Below are positions 9,147 through 17,782 of a stretch of 64,000 bases of DNA, in pieces. A model generated the notes under the pieces. That model was not told the DNA's origin, searched no databases, and saw only the letters and a program-made list of their open reading frames with translations. A program made the position numbers and the translations under genes. Numbering within the stretch: the stretch's first letter is position 1; each line of letters opens with the position of its first letter. The DNA is from Actinokineospora terrae (GTDB taxonomy: Bacteria > Actinomycetota > Actinomycetes > Mycobacteriales > Pseudonocardiaceae), in the NCBI RefSeq assembly GCF_900111175.1, contig NZ_FOGI01000011.1, positions 57,648 through 121,647 on the forward strand, written 5' to 3'.

Positions 9147-9728
9147 TCACGTGCGTGCCCGCAGGCGCCGTCGGGCGACGGGTCTGACCATGCAGCGCAG
9201 GCGGGCGACGAGCTGGTCCAGCTCACAGTTCAACTCGGATGAGATCGGCGGCGCGATGTCAGGGCCACCCGAAACGATGGTCGTGGGTTCTGGCGTGCGC
9301 AGTGCGATGTGCAGATGCCGGTCAAACGCGTCGGCGATATCGGTGCCGACCTCGGTCAGTTCGACACGGACACGTCGTCTGTCCTCCGTGTCAGCGACCC
9401 GGTACACGAGCCCGACGCCGGCGAGACGGTCGATGAGTGCGGTGACTGACGCCGAGTTCAGGTTCAACGCCGCGCCCAGCTCACCCGCGGAATAGGCGAG
9501 GTCGCGGGTCGCGACGTGCAGCACGGCCCGCAGGTCGGTCGGGTGCAAGCCACAGGCTGCGGCGAAGGAGACCATGACGCGATCGAGCGCCAGAGCCAGT
9601 GCGACCATCGTCTCGGACACGGGCGGCGGTGAAGTGCTCACACAGCCGCGCGAGTCTTCCCCGGCGTCGACGCGGATACGGGAGCTGCTCACCGGGTGCC
9701 CGCGCTCGCTCGGTCCAGTGCTGATCAT
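9147..9728 (-). CDS. MarR-family transcription regulator
   Basis: About 193 residues with a winged HTH. Recognition region: YSAGELGAALNLNSASVTAL then IDRLAGVGLVYR. The wing is DTEDRRRVRVELTEVG, a typical MarR signature (D-x-R-D/R-R-R). These regulators repress neighbouring genes and release DNA on binding small phenolic or other ligands. The ATG at 9728 is preferred because an inverted repeat at 9757-9795 sits just upstream as a probable operator. The frame is open to 9782, which would place the repeat within the gene. The CPBP membrane protein downstream on the same strand is the likely partner gene (inference). Confidence 0.8.
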   Translation of the reverse strand: MISTGPSERGHPVSSSRIRVDAGEDSRGCVSTSPPPVSETMVALALALDRVMVSFAAACGLHPTDLRAVLHVATRDLAYSAGELGAALNLNSASVTALIDRLAGVGLVYRVADTEDRRRVRVELTEVGTDIADAFDRHLHIALRTPEPTTIVSGGPDIAPPISSELNCELDQLVARLRCMVRPVARRRLRART

Positions 9729-9756
9729 GATTTGCCTCGGGTAGTGCAGCGGTAGC

Positions 9757-9795
9757 GGGCCGGTCACGTGCAAGCGCAGCACTCATGACCGGCCC
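9757..9795. promoter_or_regulatory. Inverted repeat, probable MarR operator
   Basis: GGGCCGGTCA (9757-9766) is repeated exactly in inverse orientation as TGACCGGCCC (9786-9795), with 19 bases between. It lies 29-67 bases upstream of the preferred MarR start, where autoregulatory operators of this family usually lie. No -10 or -35 boxes could be assigned. Confidence 0.45.
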
Positions 9796-10475
9796 AAGGC
9801 GGACTATGGAGTGGCGACTTCGTCGAGCAATCCCTGCGCCTTCGCCACACCGAGGTCAGACTTGGCCGCACACACATTGTCTGGGCGCCGCGGACGAAGG
9901 AAGACCGCGACCCGGTGGGCGAGTGCCCACGCAGCAATGATCTTGTCCAAACTCGGTGAGCCGGTCCTCGGCCAGGTCGACGACAGCGGCGATCGCGGCA
10001 ACATCACCCCACGCATCTGCACTGAATCAAGCTCACTTTCGCTTTCCCGGATAGCCGAGGTCCCACAGATGCGGTCGTACCGTCGCATCCATCGCCCCGC
10101 CAGCGCGACACCAGTCAACGCTGTCCCGCACCCCCATCACCAGAGCGGCCATACGGCGATTGTGGGGCGCCCACAGGGCGGCATCGCGCTTGACCACCAC
10201 GTTCCCTGGCGACGGTAATAGAAGGCCACTTTCGAGTACCTGAGCAGACATCGGCATCCCGCCGTGTCGCGGAGGCCAGGGCGTTGCGCCCCCGACCGGC
10301 CCGCCTTGCCGGGCTTGAGGCGTTCCGGTCTCGGGCCATGCCGCTACCGCAAGTCCTTCGCCGTCAGCCGTCCAGACCAGCGGCGGGTTTTCACCACCGT
10401 CAACGGCATCCAGGCCCCCTAGCGTGGGACCTTGGTGTCGTTGGTGGTTGACTGCACCAACTCCGCCGACTCACG
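9796..10475. other. Decayed or gene-poor region
   Basis: About 680 bases without a gene I can support. A minus-strand open frame at 10033-10257 contains protein-like text (NRRMAALVMGVRDSVDWCR, then PHLWDLGYP) and could be the relic of an unrecognised gene. Another at 9804-10118 contains AHRVAVFLRPRRPDN. Neither has a clear ribosome site. The next stretch is a phosphotransferase-like fragment, so the whole interval looks like eroded DNA. Confidence 0.35.
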
Positions 10476-10592
10476 GACTTGGATTCCCGGGCTTTCATGG
10501 ACGCCTATGGCGGTTATGACATGACCGCGTGGTTCAGCCACCGCATCCTGGCGACTATCGGAGAACTACGTTGGACGGCTCCATCTTGGTAG
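10476..10592 (+). pseudogene. Phosphotransferase-like C-terminal fragment
   Basis: A 38-codon segment ending at a stop reads DLDSRAFMDAYGGYDMTAW, then RILATIGELR. This resembles the C-terminal region of actinobacterial aminoglycoside/choline-type phosphotransferases, where a similar AYGYDVTAW...LRDIREL motif occurs (recalled family pattern). No catalytic loop or N-lobe lies upstream in the same frame. It is therefore a short relic. Confidence 0.35.
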
Positions 10593-10734
10593 TGCGGAGA
10601 CCAGCACGGAGGCGGTCCGACAGGTATGGTGCCGTGTGGCGTACCTGCGTGGCGAGGTCGAGCGTCCTTGATCGTCAGCCTTTGCGTCGGCGGCTTTCCA
10701 CTTACTCATAAATGAAGATCTGAGGTGGCAGACG

Positions 10735-10914
10735 GTGGACCGGCGACAGGAACTCTCTGCTCGGCGCGAGGCGATGGGTTTCACGCAGGAATCGCTTGCG
10801 CAGAAGCTCGGTGTGGAAGTCTCGACGGTCGGTCGATGGGAACGTGGCACGCTCACGCCACAACCTTGGCGTAGGTCGAGAATCGCATCCGAACTCAGGC
10901 TCTCGCTCGCCTAG
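10735..10914 (+). pseudogene. HTH half of an XRE-TPR regulator, ended by an in-frame amber codon
   Basis: From GTG 10735 the frame encodes a complete XRE HTH: RREAMGFTQESLAQKLGVEV, then STVGRWERGTLTPQP. It meets TAG at 10912-10914, codon 60. The same frame is open again after it, with LHALLNPSTS continuing into the TPR half at 10987. In the related gene at 652 the matching position is the Glu of LDELGALL, so a single GAG-to-TAG change explains the break. GAGGTGGCAGACG upstream gives a plausible ribosome site. Either the gene is inactivated, or a 59-residue HTH peptide is made, or the amber codon is read through. Confidence 0.7.
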
Positions 10915-10986
10915 CTCCACGCACTGCTCAATCCATCGACCTCCGACGCCACGTCTGCTGAGGCAACGGTCAGCAGACGTGTAGTC

Positions 10987-11973
10987 ATGCGGGACACAGC
11001 TCTGCTGACGGGCGCGATCCTGGCGCACCGTTGGCCCCCTGCGCCTGAGAACTTCACCGAAGTCACCTCGGACGAATATGCTTTGCGAGGTCTTTCCTCG
11101 ACCACGGCGGCTGTGACGCGGTTGCATCAGGCCTATCAAGCCGCTCGATACGCCGAGGTAGGTGGCGCACTGTCCACCGTCAATGACGCCATCACGGCCT
11201 TGGTGTCCACCAGCCGGGGACAAGAACGACGCCAGGCTCTGGTTCTGGAATGCAGTGCCGCAGTGGTGGAGGCGAAGCTGACAACCAAGGCAGGTGACGG
11301 TGCGGCGGCACGGGTTGCCGCCGAGCGCGCGAAAGTGGCTGCCGACGACGCTGACGACCCGTTTGGACAGGCTGCTGCGGCCTACCAGATGACTTGCGCC
11401 TTGCTCAAGCTCAACCAAGCCGCCGCAGCGGAGGAACTCGCGGTCGGTTCAGCCTCAAGCGTGGCTGGCGATGATCCTCGCCGCATCAGTTGGGCGGGCG
11501 CGCTGACGTTGATCGCGGCGATCACCGCAGCACGGCGAAACGACCTCGCCACTGCCCATGGCAGGCTGGACACAGCACAACGACTCGCAGACCGGCTCGG
11601 ACGAGACGCCAACATCGGCTACATGGCGTTCGGCCCCGCCAACGTCACCATCCACCGCATGTCGGCTGCTGTGGCGTTGGACGATCCGTACCAACTGCTC
11701 GCCACGAGCGAACGACTCGATGCCACGCGGATGCCCGCGGGATTGCGCGGACGGCGAGCCCAGTTCCACCTCGACAGCGCTTGGGCCCACACCCAGATCG
11801 ACGAGGATGCCCTTGCGGTGCTGCACTTGCTGGAAACCGATCGGATCGCCCCCGAGATCGTTTACACCAGTCGTGCGGCCCACAACCTCATCCGAGACCT
11901 GATGGCACGGGAACGGCGCCGTGAAGTACCCGGTCTGCGTGAACTGGCGATCCGTACCGGAGTGGCGGCGTGA
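10987..11973 (+). CDS. TPR sensor half of the split XRE-TPR regulator
   Basis: A 328-residue all-helical protein, in frame with the HTH stub at 10735 and separated from it only by the TAG at 10912. TPR-like segments include AVTRLHQAYQAARYAEVGGA, then RQALVLECSAAVVEAKLTTK, then AAAYQMTCALLKLNQAAAAE. It corresponds to the C-terminal region of the regulators at 652 and 22430. The ATG at 10987 lacks a strong ribosome site, which favours an origin by nonsense mutation over an independently evolved gene. Its stop overlaps the start of the flavoprotein gene by 4 bases. Without a DNA-binding domain it may be non-functional or act as a partner protein. Confidence 0.7.
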   Translation: MRDTALLTGAILAHRWPPAPENFTEVTSDEYALRGLSSTTAAVTRLHQAYQAARYAEVGGALSTVNDAITALVSTSRGQERRQALVLECSAAVVEAKLTTKAGDGAAARVAAERAKVAADDADDPFGQAAAAYQMTCALLKLNQAAAAEELAVGSASSVAGDDPRRISWAGALTLIAAITAARRNDLATAHGRLDTAQRLADRLGRDANIGYMAFGPANVTIHRMSAAVALDDPYQLLATSERLDATRMPAGLRGRRAQFHLDSAWAHTQIDEDALAVLHLLETDRIAPEIVYTSRAAHNLIRDLMARERRREVPGLRELAIRTGVAA

Positions 11974-12506
11974 GCCATGACCGCGGCTCTGCCTACCTCG
12001 TGGTGGCGGCCGCGCCGCCGGTGCTGAAGATCGACGAGTTCGTTGCTCTGCTGTCCGAGCAGGGATGGCGGGTATCGTTGATCGCCACTCCCGCAGCGGC
12101 CTCATGGATCGATCTCGACACACTCGCTGCCGAAACCGGCTGCCTGACGCGGGTGACCGCGCGTCCACCAGGCCAACAGGACTCGTTGCCGAGGGCGGAC
12201 GTCGTCATTGCAGCGCCGCTGACGTTCAACTCCCTCAACAAGTGGGCCGCGGGTATCAGCGACAGTGTGGCTCTGGGTGTTTTGAACGAGTTGCTCGGCG
12301 CCGAGGTACCGATCATCGCCGCACCGTGCGTGAAAGCATTGCTGCGCAAGCATCCCGCGTACGCCGACAGTGTAGAACGCCTCACGCTGTGCGGGGTGGT
12401 CATGCTTGACCCCGACGCGGTGACCACACGCGCCGACGATGGACTTGCCGCCTTCGACTGGGCGCAGATCCTGTCAGCCGTGGCCGTGAGCACCAGCGAC
12501 GGGTAG
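11970..12506 (+). CDS. Flavoprotein (phosphopantothenoylcysteine decarboxylase-like fold)
   Basis: A 178-residue Rossmann-like flavoprotein. It begins with a beta strand (YLVVAAAPPV) and has ADVVIAAPLTFNSLNKWAAG followed by ISDSVALGVLNELLG. This PLTFN-x2-NK-x2-G-I-x-D pattern is typical of the HFCD/flavoprotein family, where the Asn residues help bind FMN or the substrate carboxylate. Family members decarboxylate peptidyl-cysteine or PPC; others have no known substrate. Its ATG overlaps the TPR gene stop (ATGA). The pairing matches the intact regulator at 22430, which is also followed by a small-molecule enzyme gene. Confidence 0.75.
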   Translation: MSHDRGSAYLVVAAAPPVLKIDEFVALLSEQGWRVSLIATPAAASWIDLDTLAAETGCLTRVTARPPGQQDSLPRADVVIAAPLTFNSLNKWAAGISDSVALGVLNELLGAEVPIIAAPCVKALLRKHPAYADSVERLTLCGVVMLDPDAVTTRADDGLAAFDWAQILSAVAVSTSDG

Positions 12507-12550
12507 TCGAGCGGTTGACGTCCGCCGCATGATCGCGAGGCCCGTCGAGG

Positions 12551-13180
12551 TCACAGTGCTGCCGCGGCTGGCAGGCGTCCGAGTACGGGAAGCGGGACGA
12601 AACTCTCGGCGTGGTCGACGCCGATGCGTGCGCCCCACATCCGGGCGAGGTTCTCAGCCATCGGGCCGAAGTGTTCGGCGATGGGCTGGGAGGCGTGCGC
12701 GGTCAGGGCGCGTTGCTTGGTTGCCCAGGTGGTGGTGATATCGACGGTAGTGTGGGCACGAACGGGACCGTCGAGGGTGAGGCTGTTATAGGTGTCGGTG
12801 GTGTAGACCCGCCGAGGGCGTCCGGTGGCGATGACGACCTCGGGAAGTGCCTCCAGCACGGCGTCGGCGATGCGTCGGTGGTCGGGGTGCACATCGCGTA
12901 GCGGGTGGGTGAGGACGACCTCGGGGCGAGTGTCCAGCAGCAGTTCGCGTACGGTCGCCGCGGTGGGCTCGTTGATCAGGTGGAGCCCGGCGCCGAGTAC
13001 GGCGGCCCCGGCGGCGGCCTCGCTGGCGCGGGGCTCGGGGTGGCGTGGGACGGCGATGGTGACCTTGGCTCCGGCGGCGGTGCAGAGGGCGAGCGTGCCG
13101 CCTGCCCAGAGTTCGGCGTCGTCGGGATGAGCCATCACGGTCAGCACCGAGCCAGGTGGGATGAACGCGGCTGTGGTCAT
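12551..13180 (-). CDS. PIG-L family deacetylase
   Basis: About 209 residues. Zinc and catalytic motifs are intact: VMAHPDDAELWAGG near the N-terminus and THPLRDVHPDHR (the HPDH motif) about 80 residues later. This family removes N-acetyl groups from GlcNAc-type sugars, as in mycothiol, glycolipid and antibiotic pathways, with one Zn ion. The ATG at 13180 is 5 bases after the exonuclease stop. It is the last gene of the 11-gene operon and converges on the flavoprotein gene. With two glycosyltransferases upstream, deacetylation of a sugar attached to the pathway product is a reasonable inference. The substrate is unknown. Confidence 0.85.
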   Translation of the reverse strand: MTTAAFIPPGSVLTVMAHPDDAELWAGGTLALCTAAGAKVTIAVPRHPEPRASEAAAGAAVLGAGLHLINEPTAATVRELLLDTRPEVVLTHPLRDVHPDHRRIADAVLEALPEVVIATGRPRRVYTTDTYNSLTLDGPVRAHTTVDITTTWATKQRALTAHASQPIAEHFGPMAENLARMWGARIGVDHAESFVPLPVLGRLPAAAAL

Positions 13181-13185
13181 CGGAG

Positions 13186-14043
13186 TCACCACAGCCCGAG
13201 CTTGTCGATGACCTCGGCAGGGGTGGGCAGCGCACGGCTGCTGCGGCCGGTGGGTAGCAGGGGCAGGGCGAGGTCGGTGCGCATCCTGATCAGGTCGCGC
13301 CAGCCGAGGACCTGGTTCCAGGCTTCGGCGACGGCCTTGCCCTTGGTGCCGGTGAGCCGTCCGGAGTCGGGGAGCTGGTCGAGGGTGAGGCCGCTGGCCA
13401 GGAGCGTGGCGGCGGTGCCCGTGCCGACGCCGCGCACGCCGGGGATGTTGTCGGCGGGGTCGCCGGTGAGGGCACGGTAGTCCGCCCACTGGGTCGGTTG
13501 GACCTGGTAGCGGTCGAACACGGTGTCGGGTTCGATGTGGCGGCGGCCTCGCTTCATGGCGGTGTTGAGCACCCGGACGCGGTCGTCGATGAGCTGGTAG
13601 AAGTCGCGGTCACCGGACATGATCCACACCCGGCGCTTCGGATCGTCGCGATGGACGTGGGTGGCAAGGGTGGCGATCACGTCGTCGGCCTCGGCGGTGT
13701 CGATTTCGATCCAGGCCAGCTCGTAGGCAGTCAGCGCTTCCTGGACGTGTGGGATGGCGCGGATGGGTTTGAGCGCGGCGTCGTCGAGGACGCGGTTGGC
13801 CTTGTAGTCGCTGTCGGTGGCTTGGCGTTCGGCCGCGCCGTGCTGGCCGTCGAACACCACGATCACCTCGGGCGGCGCGGTGAACTCTTCGCGGATGGCT
13901 ACGCGCAGTAGCGCGAAGAAGGCGAACTCGGCGGTCAGGTCACGGGTCTTGTCGCGAGAGTGGATCGCGGCGGGGAAGCCGAAGGCTCCGCGCCAGAGCA
14001 GATTGTGGCCGTCGACCAGCAGAAGTGGGACATCGGTCATCAC
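13186..14043 (-). CDS. 5'-3' exonuclease (Pol I 5'-nuclease family)
   Basis: A 285-residue stand-alone version of the DNA polymerase I 5' nuclease domain. Acidic metal ligands are present in order: LLLVDGHNLLWRG, VIVVFDG, SDYKANR (arch region), TAEADDVIATLA, IMSGDRDFYQL and GDPADNIPGVRGVG (H3TH DNA-binding motif). The enzyme should be a structure-specific 5'-3' exo/endonuclease acting on RNA-DNA or flap substrates. Its start overlaps the GT4 stop by 4 bases. Placement in an operon with a reverse transcriptase suggests processing of RNA or cDNA ends rather than general replication (inference). Confidence 0.88.
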   Translation of the reverse strand: MMTDVPLLLVDGHNLLWRGAFGFPAAIHSRDKTRDLTAEFAFFALLRVAIREEFTAPPEVIVVFDGQHGAAERQATDSDYKANRVLDDAALKPIRAIPHVQEALTAYELAWIEIDTAEADDVIATLATHVHRDDPKRRVWIMSGDRDFYQLIDDRVRVLNTAMKRGRRHIEPDTVFDRYQVQPTQWADYRALTGDPADNIPGVRGVGTGTAATLLASGLTLDQLPDSGRLTGTKGKAVAEAWNQVLGWRDLIRMRTDLALPLLPTGRSSRALPTPAEVIDKLGLW

Positions 14044-15179
14044 CGCACCGCCTTGAGGAAGTCATGGGCGACTGTGGTGGGCAGATAGTCCCGCGAGCGG
14101 TAGTACGCAGCCCGTGATAGCACTGCGTAGCGTACCGGATCATCGAGGAGGGCTTCGGCGGCACCCCACAGCCCGAACTCGCCGTGGGCGCGGGGCACCA
14201 CGATCCCGCCGGCTTTCGCCCCGGTGTCGATGAGGGCGGGAAGGTTGTCCACGTCGAAGGCGACAACCGGGGTGCCGACGCTCATGGCCTCCAGGGCGAT
14301 GAGCCCGAAGGTCTCCTTGGTCGAGGGCACGATGACGACGGCGGCGTCGGCGAGCCACGGCTGGACCTCGTTCCAGGGCAGGCCGCCGTCGCGGATGCTG
14401 CCCATGAGCAGGTGGGTCGTGGAGTGGGCGCAGCGGCGGTACTCGGCGGCCTGTGCGCCAACAGCGTGCTCGAACCCGGCCTCGGCGAGCACGACCTCAA
14501 TGCCGCGGTCGACGAGGTGACCGGCGTCGAGCAAGGCGCGGACGTTCTTCTCCGGCCCGAGCCGGGCCAACACCCGCATCGGCCCGCCCAGCCGCAGCGC
14601 CTCGCGTTGGCGGGCGTCGGGCGCGCCGTGATCATCGAGCAGCGCGTTGGGCACGATCTGCCAGCAGGTGCTGTCGTACCCCCGGTCGTGGGCTTGATCG
14701 AGGACCGTGGTCGACGGCGCGACCACCACGTCGGCGCGCTCCAAGGCGGGTGTGAGGTCCTGGTCGTGGCCGACGACGTGCATCGCCAGTACCGTGCGCA
14801 CGGCAGGGCAGGCGGGGGCAAGGCGTCCGAGTCCCCAGAGGGCGTCGACGTAGACCGCGATGTCGACGTGGTGGCGGTGGTAGAGGGCGCGCAGGTCGGC
14901 GGCGATGATCTCGTCCTGGCCGTGCGAGCTGATTGCCTCGCGTAGTTCGTTGTCGGCGGCGGGGAAGGTGACTTCGGCCGAGCCGAGCACGATCAGATCC
15001 TCGTCCAGTTCGTCCTTGGTCGGGTCGGGTTTGACGGCGGTGATGATCAGGGCCCGGTGTCCGAGTTGACGTAGTCCGTGGGCTAGGGCGGCAATGGCGC
15101 GTTCCATCCCGGCTGGGGCGTTGTGGGTGTAGGAGGCCAGGACGAATGCGACGGTGATCGACTTGGTGGCCTCAGGCAT
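14040..15179 (-). CDS. Glycosyltransferase family 4 (GT-B fold)
   Basis: A 379-residue GT-B glycosyltransferase. The N-terminal domain has an acceptor loop (SYTHNAPAGMERAIAALA). The C-terminal domain has MRVLARLGPEKNVRALLDA and then VVIVPSTKETFGLIALEAMS, the E-x7-E donor-binding motif of GT4 enzymes. It should move a sugar from an NDP-sugar to an unknown acceptor. No membrane segment is seen, so it is cytosolic. It overlaps the phosphoribosyltransferase stop by 8 bases and the exonuclease start by 4. Confidence 0.85.
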   Translation of the reverse strand: MPEATKSITVAFVLASYTHNAPAGMERAIAALAHGLRQLGHRALIITAVKPDPTKDELDEDLIVLGSAEVTFPAADNELREAISSHGQDEIIAADLRALYHRHHVDIAVYVDALWGLGRLAPACPAVRTVLAMHVVGHDQDLTPALERADVVVAPSTTVLDQAHDRGYDSTCWQIVPNALLDDHGAPDARQREALRLGGPMRVLARLGPEKNVRALLDAGHLVDRGIEVVLAEAGFEHAVGAQAAEYRRCAHSTTHLLMGSIRDGGLPWNEVQPWLADAAVVIVPSTKETFGLIALEAMSVGTPVVAFDVDNLPALIDTGAKAGGIVVPRAHGEFGLWGAAEALLDDPVRYAVLSRAAYYRSRDYLPTTVAHDFLKAVR

Positions 15180-15735
15180 GGCTGGTCACCTGCTCGGGGA
15201 TGGGTATGTCGGTGGTCGGCTGGTCGGGGCGTTTCTCCCAAGGGAAGGCGACCCAGTCCGACACGGTCCACACCGAGTAGTCCGGGCAGGTCTGCGCCCC
15301 GGAGTTCAGGCACAGAGTCGCGGTGATCACTCGGGCGTCTGGGGCGAGGACGGGGGTGAGGACGTTGCGGAGTGTGTGCAGGGTTGCTCCGCTGCCGCAG
15401 ATGTCGTCGACGACGAGGATGGTGCCGTCGAGCTTGCGGCGGCCGAGGATGCTGTGGAAGGTGTCGAAGTCGACGGTGACCTTGCCGGTGGCCTGTTGGT
15501 AGAGGCCGTCGTCGGCGTTGTGTCTGGCCTGCACGGTCCGGGGGTTCACGCCGAGACGGTCGGCGAGGATGCGGGCGGGGGCGATGCCACCGTTGGCGAT
15601 GCCGATGACGTGGTCGACCTTCGGATGGTCGCGGCTGATGGCGGCGAACAGCAGCAGGCAGGCTTCGCCCAGGGCCTTGGGGGTGACGCTCCAGACGCGC
15701 TGGTGCTCGAACACGCGCTGTGCGGTGCGGGTCAT
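15172..15735 (-). CDS. Phosphoribosyltransferase-fold protein
   Basis: A 187-residue type I PRTase. The PRPP-binding signature is TILVVDDICGSGATLHTL (two Asp, then G-S-G-x-T) at about 105-122. An upstream GIANGGIAPARILADRLGV loop at about 45-63 corresponds to the substrate and PPi loop. Such enzymes add or remove ribose-5-phosphate on purine, pyrimidine or related bases. In this operon, beside a QueC-like protein and a radical SAM enzyme, a modified base is a plausible substrate (inference). It overlaps both neighbours by a few bases. Confidence 0.8.
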   Translation of the reverse strand: MTRTAQRVFEHQRVWSVTPKALGEACLLLFAAISRDHPKVDHVIGIANGGIAPARILADRLGVNPRTVQARHNADDGLYQQATGKVTVDFDTFHSILGRRKLDGTILVVDDICGSGATLHTLRNVLTPVLAPDARVITATLCLNSGAQTCPDYSVWTVSDWVAFPWEKRPDQPTTDIPIPEQVTSHA

Positions 15736-16709
15736 GCCGAACCGTCCCGTTCGGCCACGGCCAGGCTGACCGGCCCGCTCAGCGGGCGCAGGGCGGCGAT
15801 GGCTGCGCTGTCCGGGGCGTTGCGCCAGACCTGTCCATCGGCGCGCACGACCGTGAACCCCGCGGCGTCGGCTCGGGTTCGCAACCGCACCGGAACCGGT
15901 GTCGCGCCGAGCACGCCGACAAGGTGGCGTGCGTCCTCGTCGGGCACCTCTTCGGCATCAGCAAGGGAAGCACCTTCGCCGAAGGGCAAGTACTGCAGGA
16001 CGGTCACGCCGTGGACGCCGAGCCGGTCGGCCAGCTCGACCAGCTCGGGTAGTCCGGGGGCGCTGGAGCGCATGAGCACGGTCTGGATCTGGGTAGGAAT
16101 GCCGTGCGCGATGGCGGCACGGATGCCGGCGACGGCCATGGCGAAGCTTCCCTCGCCGCGCCAGCGGTCGTGCCGCTTCGGGTCCGGGCCGTCGAGGCTG
16201 ACCCGGATCGCGTCCACTCGGCGGGCAAGGGCTTCGGCACGGCGGGGCAGGTGGGTGCCGTTGGTGGTGACGCTAACCGCGCAGCCGCTTCCGACCAGCA
16301 CGTCGAGCAAGGTCGGCAGGTCGCGGATGAGCAGCGGTTCACCGCCGGAGACGTCAACCCCGAGCACGCCCGAAGCCGCGATCCTGGCCGCGACCTCGGC
16401 CCGCTCGCCGCGGCCGAGCTCCGGGACGGACTTGTCGTCAAGGCAGTGCGGACAGGCGAGGTTGCAGCGCACGATGGGCGACCAGCACACACTGACCGGC
16501 ATCCCGGCGCCCAGCTCGCCGGGATGGACTTCCGGCAGAGCTGCTACGTCCTCTGCGGCCAGGGCAATGCGTCCGGCTGGCATCGGCTCGCCGGCTTGGC
16601 GGGTCAGGCCGGTGAGTGGGTCGTAGACGACACCGGTCCCGCCGCGCGTGCCGGAGCCGACCATCCGGCGCGCCGAGGTGCGGTCAGTGCTGGCGGTCGA
16701 GATGGTCAT
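15732..16709 (-). CDS. Radical SAM enzyme (MoaA/PqqE-like)
   Basis: A 325-residue protein with a [4Fe-4S] radical SAM site, RCNLACPHCLDDK (Cys82, Cys86 and Cys89; C-x3-C-x2-C). The SAM-binding GGEP follows (VDVSGGEPLLIRDLPTLLDV). Further typical strands are VTTNGTHL and AIRVSLDGPDPKRHDRWRG. No Cys-rich SPASM domain is evident at the C-terminus. It is not an obvious QueE, which is shorter. It should generate a 5'-deoxyadenosyl radical to modify an unknown substrate. Start and stop overlap the neighbours by 4 bases. Confidence 0.85.
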   Translation of the reverse strand: MTISTASTDRTSARRMVGSGTRGGTGVVYDPLTGLTRQAGEPMPAGRIALAAEDVAALPEVHPGELGAGMPVSVCWSPIVRCNLACPHCLDDKSVPELGRGERAEVAARIAASGVLGVDVSGGEPLLIRDLPTLLDVLVGSGCAVSVTTNGTHLPRRAEALARRVDAIRVSLDGPDPKRHDRWRGEGSFAMAVAGIRAAIAHGIPTQIQTVLMRSSAPGLPELVELADRLGVHGVTVLQYLPFGEGASLADAEEVPDEDARHLVGVLGATPVPVRLRTRADAAGFTVVRADGQVWRNAPDSAAIAALRPLSGPVSLAVAERDGSA

Positions 16710-17782
16710 CGGTGAACCTCACAGTGGGTGAGCAGGCTGGACATGGTGGCGATGAAGTTCTGGGTGCGGCCACGCGGGGCGGGCAGTTCCAGCAGGTCGC
16801 GGTAGCGGGCCAGCGTGCGCGGCCAGCCAGCGAGCTTGTGCTGCCACTGCTCGGCGGCATCGGGTGGATCGAGATGGAACCCGACGGCCTGGCGCAGCGG
16901 GATGACCAACAGCCCAGTGGCGATCAGGCACGCTCCGAGGTAGGTGTCCTCCATGCCCCATCCCAAGCGGCCGAACTCGGCGTCGAAGCCCCCGACGTCC
17001 AGCACGGCGGCACGCGGTACGGCGACCAGGGCGGTGACCACCATGCGCGGCAGATCCCAGTCGTAGTACGACTGCCCGTACCCGAGATCGATGAAGTCGT
17101 GGGTGTCATCGAGCGGGCGACCATCGAGCGGCTCGGCCAGTGTGGTCCCGCTGTAGGGCAGCACCGTCTTTGGAGGTGGCCGCCACACGACCCTGTGGTC
17201 TGCCGCGAGGTTTGGAATACGCCTCGAAATGGCTGGATCCCGGTGGTGGACCTCGTAGCGAACGTTGTGGCGGAACCCGACAAGCACACTCGTGTCGGTG
17301 GCACGAGCGGCTATGTCGGTGATCACGTGCGGAGGAATCACCATGTCGCCGTCGAGGTACAGCACGGTTTGCCCGTGCGCCAGGGCGGTGCCGACGTTGC
17401 GGGCGGTGGCCGCGCCCATTCGCTGCGGTAGCCGCACAAGCCGGTCAACCACCCGATGCCCCGCAGCGACCTGAACCGTGTCGTCGGCGCTGAAGTCATC
17501 GACGACGATGACCTCGAACTTGTGCCGGTGGTGTTGGGCGTCGAGCGCATCGAGAACGGTGGACAAACTATGGCCGACTTGGTAAGCAGGAATGACCACG
17601 GAGACGGTCTGCGAGGCTGCCAGCCAGCAAGTCGCAGGGGTCGCCTGGTGCCATCCGATCCCGTCGGCAAGAGCCTCCCAAGCGTGGACGCTGGACGAGT
17701 GATTGTTGCCCTGGTGCTGCAGATGCCTCCGCAGCGGCAGCGAGCCATCAGCGGACCGTCGCGTGGTCACAACCAGCCCCAC
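16706..17782 (-). CDS. Glycosyltransferase family 2-like (GT-A fold)
   Basis: A 358-residue GT-A enzyme. The domain starts at about residue 60 with VSVVIPAYQVGHSLSTVLDA. The metal and donor motif is VLYLDGDMVIP, and the acceptor region is GWGMEDTYLGACL, the usual G-x-E-D motif of GT2/GT27-like enzymes. The first 55 residues have no match I recognise and the true start may be later. It is the second glycosyltransferase of the operon and overlaps the small gene upstream by 16 bases. Donor and acceptor are unknown. Confidence 0.82.
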   Translation of the reverse strand: MGLVVTTRRSADGSLPLRRHLQHQGNNHSSSVHAWEALADGIGWHQATPATCWLAASQTVSVVIPAYQVGHSLSTVLDALDAQHHRHKFEVIVVDDFSADDTVQVAAGHRVVDRLVRLPQRMGAATARNVGTALAHGQTVLYLDGDMVIPPHVITDIAARATDTSVLVGFRHNVRYEVHHRDPAISRRIPNLAADHRVVWRPPPKTVLPYSGTTLAEPLDGRPLDDTHDFIDLGYGQSYYDWDLPRMVVTALVAVPRAAVLDVGGFDAEFGRLGWGMEDTYLGACLIATGLLVIPLRQAVGFHLDPPDAAEQWQHKLAGWPRTLARYRDLLELPAPRGRTQNFIATMSSLLTHCEVHR

